The position numbers and the translations under genes were made by a program. Below are positions 6,961 through 7,975 of a stretch of 7,975 bases of DNA, piece by piece. Each line of letters opens with the position of its first letter. Position 1 is the first letter of the stretch. The stretch is taken from contig JAWLBW010000218.1 of the NCBI GenBank assembly GCA_041687475.1, positions 1-7,975 of the forward strand, given 5' to 3'. The notes beneath the pieces are model-generated. The model ran no database searches. It was given only the letters and a program-made list of their open reading frames with translations, and was not told where the DNA came from. This DNA is from JAWLBW01 sp041687475 (lineage in GTDB: Bacteria; J088; JAWLBW01).

Positions 6961-7096
6961 TTGTCGGCAGCCTAAGATCAACAGGAAGAAAAAGGCAAGA
7001 AAAAAGCAACAACCATGGGGAAGGGGGAAGCAACGACGGCAATACCCCACTTCGACACCCCCGCCATCTCCCAATCCGCGACGTACCCGGGTTGGG

Positions 7097-7122
7097 GGAC
7101 TCCGGAGAAAACCGTGGAGTCC
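7097..7122. repeat. Inverted repeat GGACTCC / GGAGTCC
   Basis: GGACTCC (7097-7103) and GGAGTCC (7116-7122) form a perfect 7-base inverted repeat around a 12-base loop. The related half CCGGAGTC at 7153-7160 can pair with GACTCCGG at 7098-7105 (8 bases), so three copies of the same element exist in 64 bases. No T-run follows on either strand, so it is not an intrinsic terminator. It could be an operator or an RNA hairpin in the 5' region of the tad operon. Confidence 0.55.
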
Positions 7123-7209
7123 GGCTCCAGGTGACCCTTCAGTCTCCCGCGCCCGGAGTCTCGGCCCCGGGGTAAAAGACGGTGATTACTGGGGATGCGA
7201 AAATTCTTC

Positions 7210-7238
7210 TTGACACTCTGCGTCGTTTTACGATAAAT
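7210..7238 (+). promoter_or_regulatory. Sigma-70 type promoter P1
   Basis: A perfect TTGACA (7210-7215) is followed after 16 bases by GATAAA (7232-7237), or after 18 bases by TAAATT. A short A/T tract (GCGAAAATTCTTC) lies just upstream. Direction is to the right, away from the tad operon. The core cTTGACAC is repeated in P2 and P3, which suggests one kind of strong, stable-RNA type promoter. Confidence 0.65.
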
Positions 7239-7290
7239 TTAAAAATTGCCCGCGCTTCCGGGGCTAACGCTCCGCAAGGCGAACCCTTCT

Positions 7291-7332
7291 CACCTTGCCA
7301 GTCGGCAAGGATACCCAAAGGTATCGAAGGTG
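7291..7332 (+). repeat. Two abutting perfect hairpins inside a competing outer stem
   Basis: CCTTGCC (7293-7299) pairs with GGCAAGG (7304-7310) across a 4-base loop. GATACC (7310-7315) pairs with GGTATC (7320-7325) across CAAA. CACCTT (7291-7296) can instead pair with AAGGTG (7327-7332), and CCTTGC (7293-7298) can also pair with GCAAGG at 7274-7279. These pairings exclude each other. The element lies about 50 bases after the P1 -10 box, in the presumed P1 transcript. No T-run follows, so it is not a simple terminator. Confidence 0.6.
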
Positions 7333-7436
7333 TTTCCGGTAGCCGCTTCCTCTTGAAGGAATGCGACGGGGGTGGTTCTTTGTCATGTGAATCTCTGTCA
7401 GGCGGCTTTGGTCGGCATGCTCACGCGATGAGCGCC

Positions 7437-7449
7437 GAAAAATAAAAAG
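7437..7449 (+). promoter_or_regulatory. A/T-rich UP-element-like tract before P2
   Basis: GAAAAATAAAAAG lies directly upstream of the P2 -35 box, the place where UP elements contact the alpha subunit of RNA polymerase in strong rRNA promoters. The assignment rests on composition and position only. Confidence 0.45.
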
Positions 7450-7452
7450 CTC

Positions 7453-7481
7453 TTGACACCACCGAAGCGGTGCGGTAATCT
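7453..7481 (+). promoter_or_regulatory. Sigma-70 type promoter P2
   Basis: A perfect TTGACA (7453-7458) is followed by a 17-base spacer and TAATCT (7476-7481), then by an A-run. The -10 box is weaker than the -35 box, but the spacing is ideal and the tract upstream is A-rich. Its likely transcript starts near 7488 and carries the hairpins and boxB/boxA-like elements listed below. Confidence 0.65.
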
Positions 7482-7491
7482 AAAAAATTGT

Positions 7492-7517
7492 TCGACGGTC
7501 GCAAGCGACGCGGTCGG
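7492..7517 (+). repeat. Hairpin at the start of the P2 transcript
   Basis: CGAC (7493-7496) pairs with GTCG (7513-7516), enclosing GTCG-CAAG-CGAC (7498-7509). This forms a two-part stem with a small internal loop very near the predicted 5' end of the P2 RNA. Confidence 0.5.
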
Positions 7518-7520
7518 ACA

Positions 7521-7551
7521 GATTCACCGCCCACCGGCCGGTGGGAGAATC
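7521..7551 (+). repeat. 16-base perfect palindrome within a longer stem
   Basis: Positions 7530-7545 (CCCACCGGCCGGTGGG) are a perfect palindrome, flanked by GATTC (7521-7525) and GAATC (7547-7551). As RNA it can form a long hairpin; as DNA it is a possible dyad binding site. CAGATTC (7519-7525) can also pair with GAATCTG (7561-7567) over 7 bases, so two base-pairing states compete. No T-run follows. Confidence 0.6.
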
Positions 7552-7574
7552 CAGGCAACTGAATCTGCGAATTT

Positions 7575-7590
7575 TCGCTCGCGAGAGCGA
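7575..7590 (+). promoter_or_regulatory. boxB-like hairpin with GCGA tetraloop
   Basis: TCGCTC (7575-7580) and GAGCGA (7585-7590) form a perfect 6-base stem closed by GCGA, a GNRA-type tetraloop. It sits 5 bases before the boxA-like element, the boxB-boxA order known from rRNA operon leaders. Confidence 0.5.
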
Positions 7591-7595
7591 CGGTA

Positions 7596-7605
7596 GATCT
7601 TTGAC
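7596..7605 (+). promoter_or_regulatory. boxA-like antitermination element
   Basis: GATCTTTGAC, followed by TTTCGAATAC, resembles the boxA sequences before rRNA genes (enteric type TGCTCTTTAACA; deltaproteobacterial and Firmicute type with TTCTTTGA). boxA in RNA binds the NusB/NusE pair, which prevents premature termination of untranslated rRNA transcripts. The match is short, so its position after a boxB-like hairpin and a strong promoter is the main support. Confidence 0.5.
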
Positions 7606-7626
7606 TTTCGAATACGGCCGACAAGG

Positions 7627-7661
7627 CTCCCCGTTTTCATCTTGATGCAAATCGAGGGGAG
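7627..7661 (+). repeat. Hairpin CTCCCC / GGGGAG
   Basis: CTCCCC (7627-7632) pairs with GGGGAG (7656-7661) around a 23-base interior that itself holds the self-complementary stretch TTTCATC and GATGCAAA. It follows the boxA-like site. No poly-T tract follows. Confidence 0.4.
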
Positions 7662-7719
7662 GGGCGAGCTCCGAAGCCGGAATCAGATGCGCGGGCGCTG
7701 GTGTTTCAATACCGAGGCG

Positions 7720-7794
7720 TACCGTATGGGTCGCAGTCTTTTTGAAGCGACCGGCAGCGAGTGCCTACCTCGTCATCTGTTCCGTATGGGTCGC
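7720..7794 (+). repeat. Direct repeat CCGTATGGGTCGC, two copies 60 bases apart
   Basis: TACCGTATGGGTCGC (7720-7734) and TTCCGTATGGGTCGC (7780-7794) differ at one base in 15; the offset is exactly 60. In the first copy GGTCGC (7729-7734) can pair with GCGACC (7747-7752) to form a hairpin; in the second GGTCG (7789-7793) can pair with CGACC (7821-7825). Both copies may thus be the 5' arms of similar stem-loops. The function is unknown. Confidence 0.55.
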
Positions 7795-7948
7795 GCGAAG
7801 GTGCAGGCCGGCATTTAGGCCGACCGCGCCAGTCGCAGCGTTTCGACCCGGATTCGTTGAGCGCCTGATGTTCTCGTACGCTGTCGCCTCCACGTATATG
7901 CGGAAGGCAGCGAGGTCAACGCCTCGAAGCGACGGGAAACAAAAAACC

Positions 7949-7975
7949 TTGACACGGCCAAGTGATTGATGATAG
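7949..7975 (+). promoter_or_regulatory. Promoter P3, cut by the window edge
   Basis: A perfect TTGACA (7949-7954) follows an A-rich tract (GGGAAACAAAAAACC). The -10 box should begin near 7971-7973, where the sequence reads GATAG and then ends, so it cannot be completed. The same cTTGACAC core appears in P1 and P2. Confidence 0.5.

Larger units (their letters stand above)
6947..7209. other. Divergent intergenic region, no gene seen
   Basis: This stretch separates the minus-strand tad operon from the plus-strand promoters. It should hold the operon's promoter, but I find no convincing -35/-10 pair on the minus strand. Positions 6980-7025 are strongly purine-rich on the plus strand (pyrimidine-rich in the operon's 5' untranslated region). 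Positions 7040-7075 are C-rich. Open frames here have no ribosome binding site and low-complexity translations. Confidence 0.5.
7488..7945 (+). other. Probable leader of a stable-RNA (rRNA-like) operon
   Basis: From P2 to P3 there is no credible gene, no tRNA cloverleaf and no 16S, 23S or 5S signature that I can find. Instead the stretch holds a run of hairpins (7492-7517, 7521-7551, 7575-7590, 7627-7661, 7729-7752), with a boxA-like site after the third. Promoter, hairpins, boxB and boxA in this order are what an rRNA operon leader looks like. No start of 16S is reached before the window ends, over 370 bases after the boxA-like site, which is longer than in the well-known leaders. The rRNA identity is therefore an inference; a leader of another antiterminated operon or an unknown small RNA is also possible. 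Confidence 0.45.

Noticed and set aside
6947..7042. N-terminal extension of the TadG-like protein with a hydrophobic stretch resembling a signal peptide
   Set aside because: The start at 7042 has no ribosome binding site, while the ATG at 6946 has GGGAG upstream and gives a normal basic leader before the membrane helix.
7911..7926. CGAGG-TCAACG-CCTCG hairpin before P3 as a terminator
   Set aside because: The stem is only five pairs and is followed by a purine-rich stretch rather than T residues.
7488..7945. tRNA, tmRNA, RNase P RNA, 6S RNA or rRNA gene between P2 and P3
   Set aside because: I looked for the conserved tRNA T-loop with CCA end, the tmRNA and RNase P starts, and the universal 16S/23S/5S stretches, and found none on either strand.
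7182..7969. Short open frames at 7182-7445, 7421-7624 and 7742-7969 as small genes
   Set aside because: They overlap promoters and hairpins, lack ribosome binding sites, and give translations of low plausibility.
1..7975. CRISPR array, insertion sequence, integrase or phage genes
   Set aside because: No regularly spaced repeats, transposase-like frames or terminal inverted repeats were seen.

Overview
This window carries part of a tad (tight adherence, Flp-type pilus / type IVc secretion) locus from a moderately GC-rich, diderm (Gram-negative-type) bacterium. An outer-membrane secretin with a signal peptide is present. The style of the PEGA-domain protein (C-terminal membrane anchor), the large TadG-like protein, and a boxA-like element of the CTTTGAC type (the form I associate with deltaproteobacteria and Firmicutes rather than the CTTTAAC of enterics) together hint at a deltaproteobacterial, myxococcal or bradymonad-like lineage. 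That assignment is an inference, not something shown by the sequence.

Layout. Positions 1-2947 hold three plus-strand genes with short gaps: a PEGA-domain protein running in from the left edge, a CpaC/RcpA-type secretin, and a 208-residue cytosolic-looking protein of unknown function. Positions 2992-6946 hold a convergent five-gene minus-strand operon, read from right to left: a TadG-like protein, a secreted cysteine-containing protein of unknown function, a TadE-like pseudopilin, a small TadE/TadF-like pseudopilin, and a 53-residue protein with a pilin-like class III leader. All four junctions in this operon overlap (19, 11, 4 and 4 bases), so the genes are almost certainly co-transcribed and probably translationally coupled. 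The two units meet tail to tail across a gap of 44 bases (2948-2991), where I see no convincing intrinsic terminator.

Positions 6947-7975 are a roughly 1-kb stretch without a credible gene. On the plus strand it holds three well-spaced, near-identical cTTGACAC promoter cores (7210, 7453, 7949) with A/T-rich upstream tracts. It also holds several strong hairpins and a boxB-like GCGA-loop hairpin followed by a boxA-like GATCTTTGAC. I read this as the promoter and leader region of a stable-RNA operon, probably rRNA, whose structural genes lie beyond the right edge. The sequence then stops inside the third promoter.

Working together: the secretin would form the outer-membrane gate and the PEGA protein may support the envelope assembly. 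The minus-strand operon would supply minor pilins or pseudopilins, together with a secreted partner of unknown role. No ATPase (TadA), inner-membrane platform (TadB/C), CpaB, prepilin peptidase or canonical Flp pilin is visible here; these must lie elsewhere if the system is complete.
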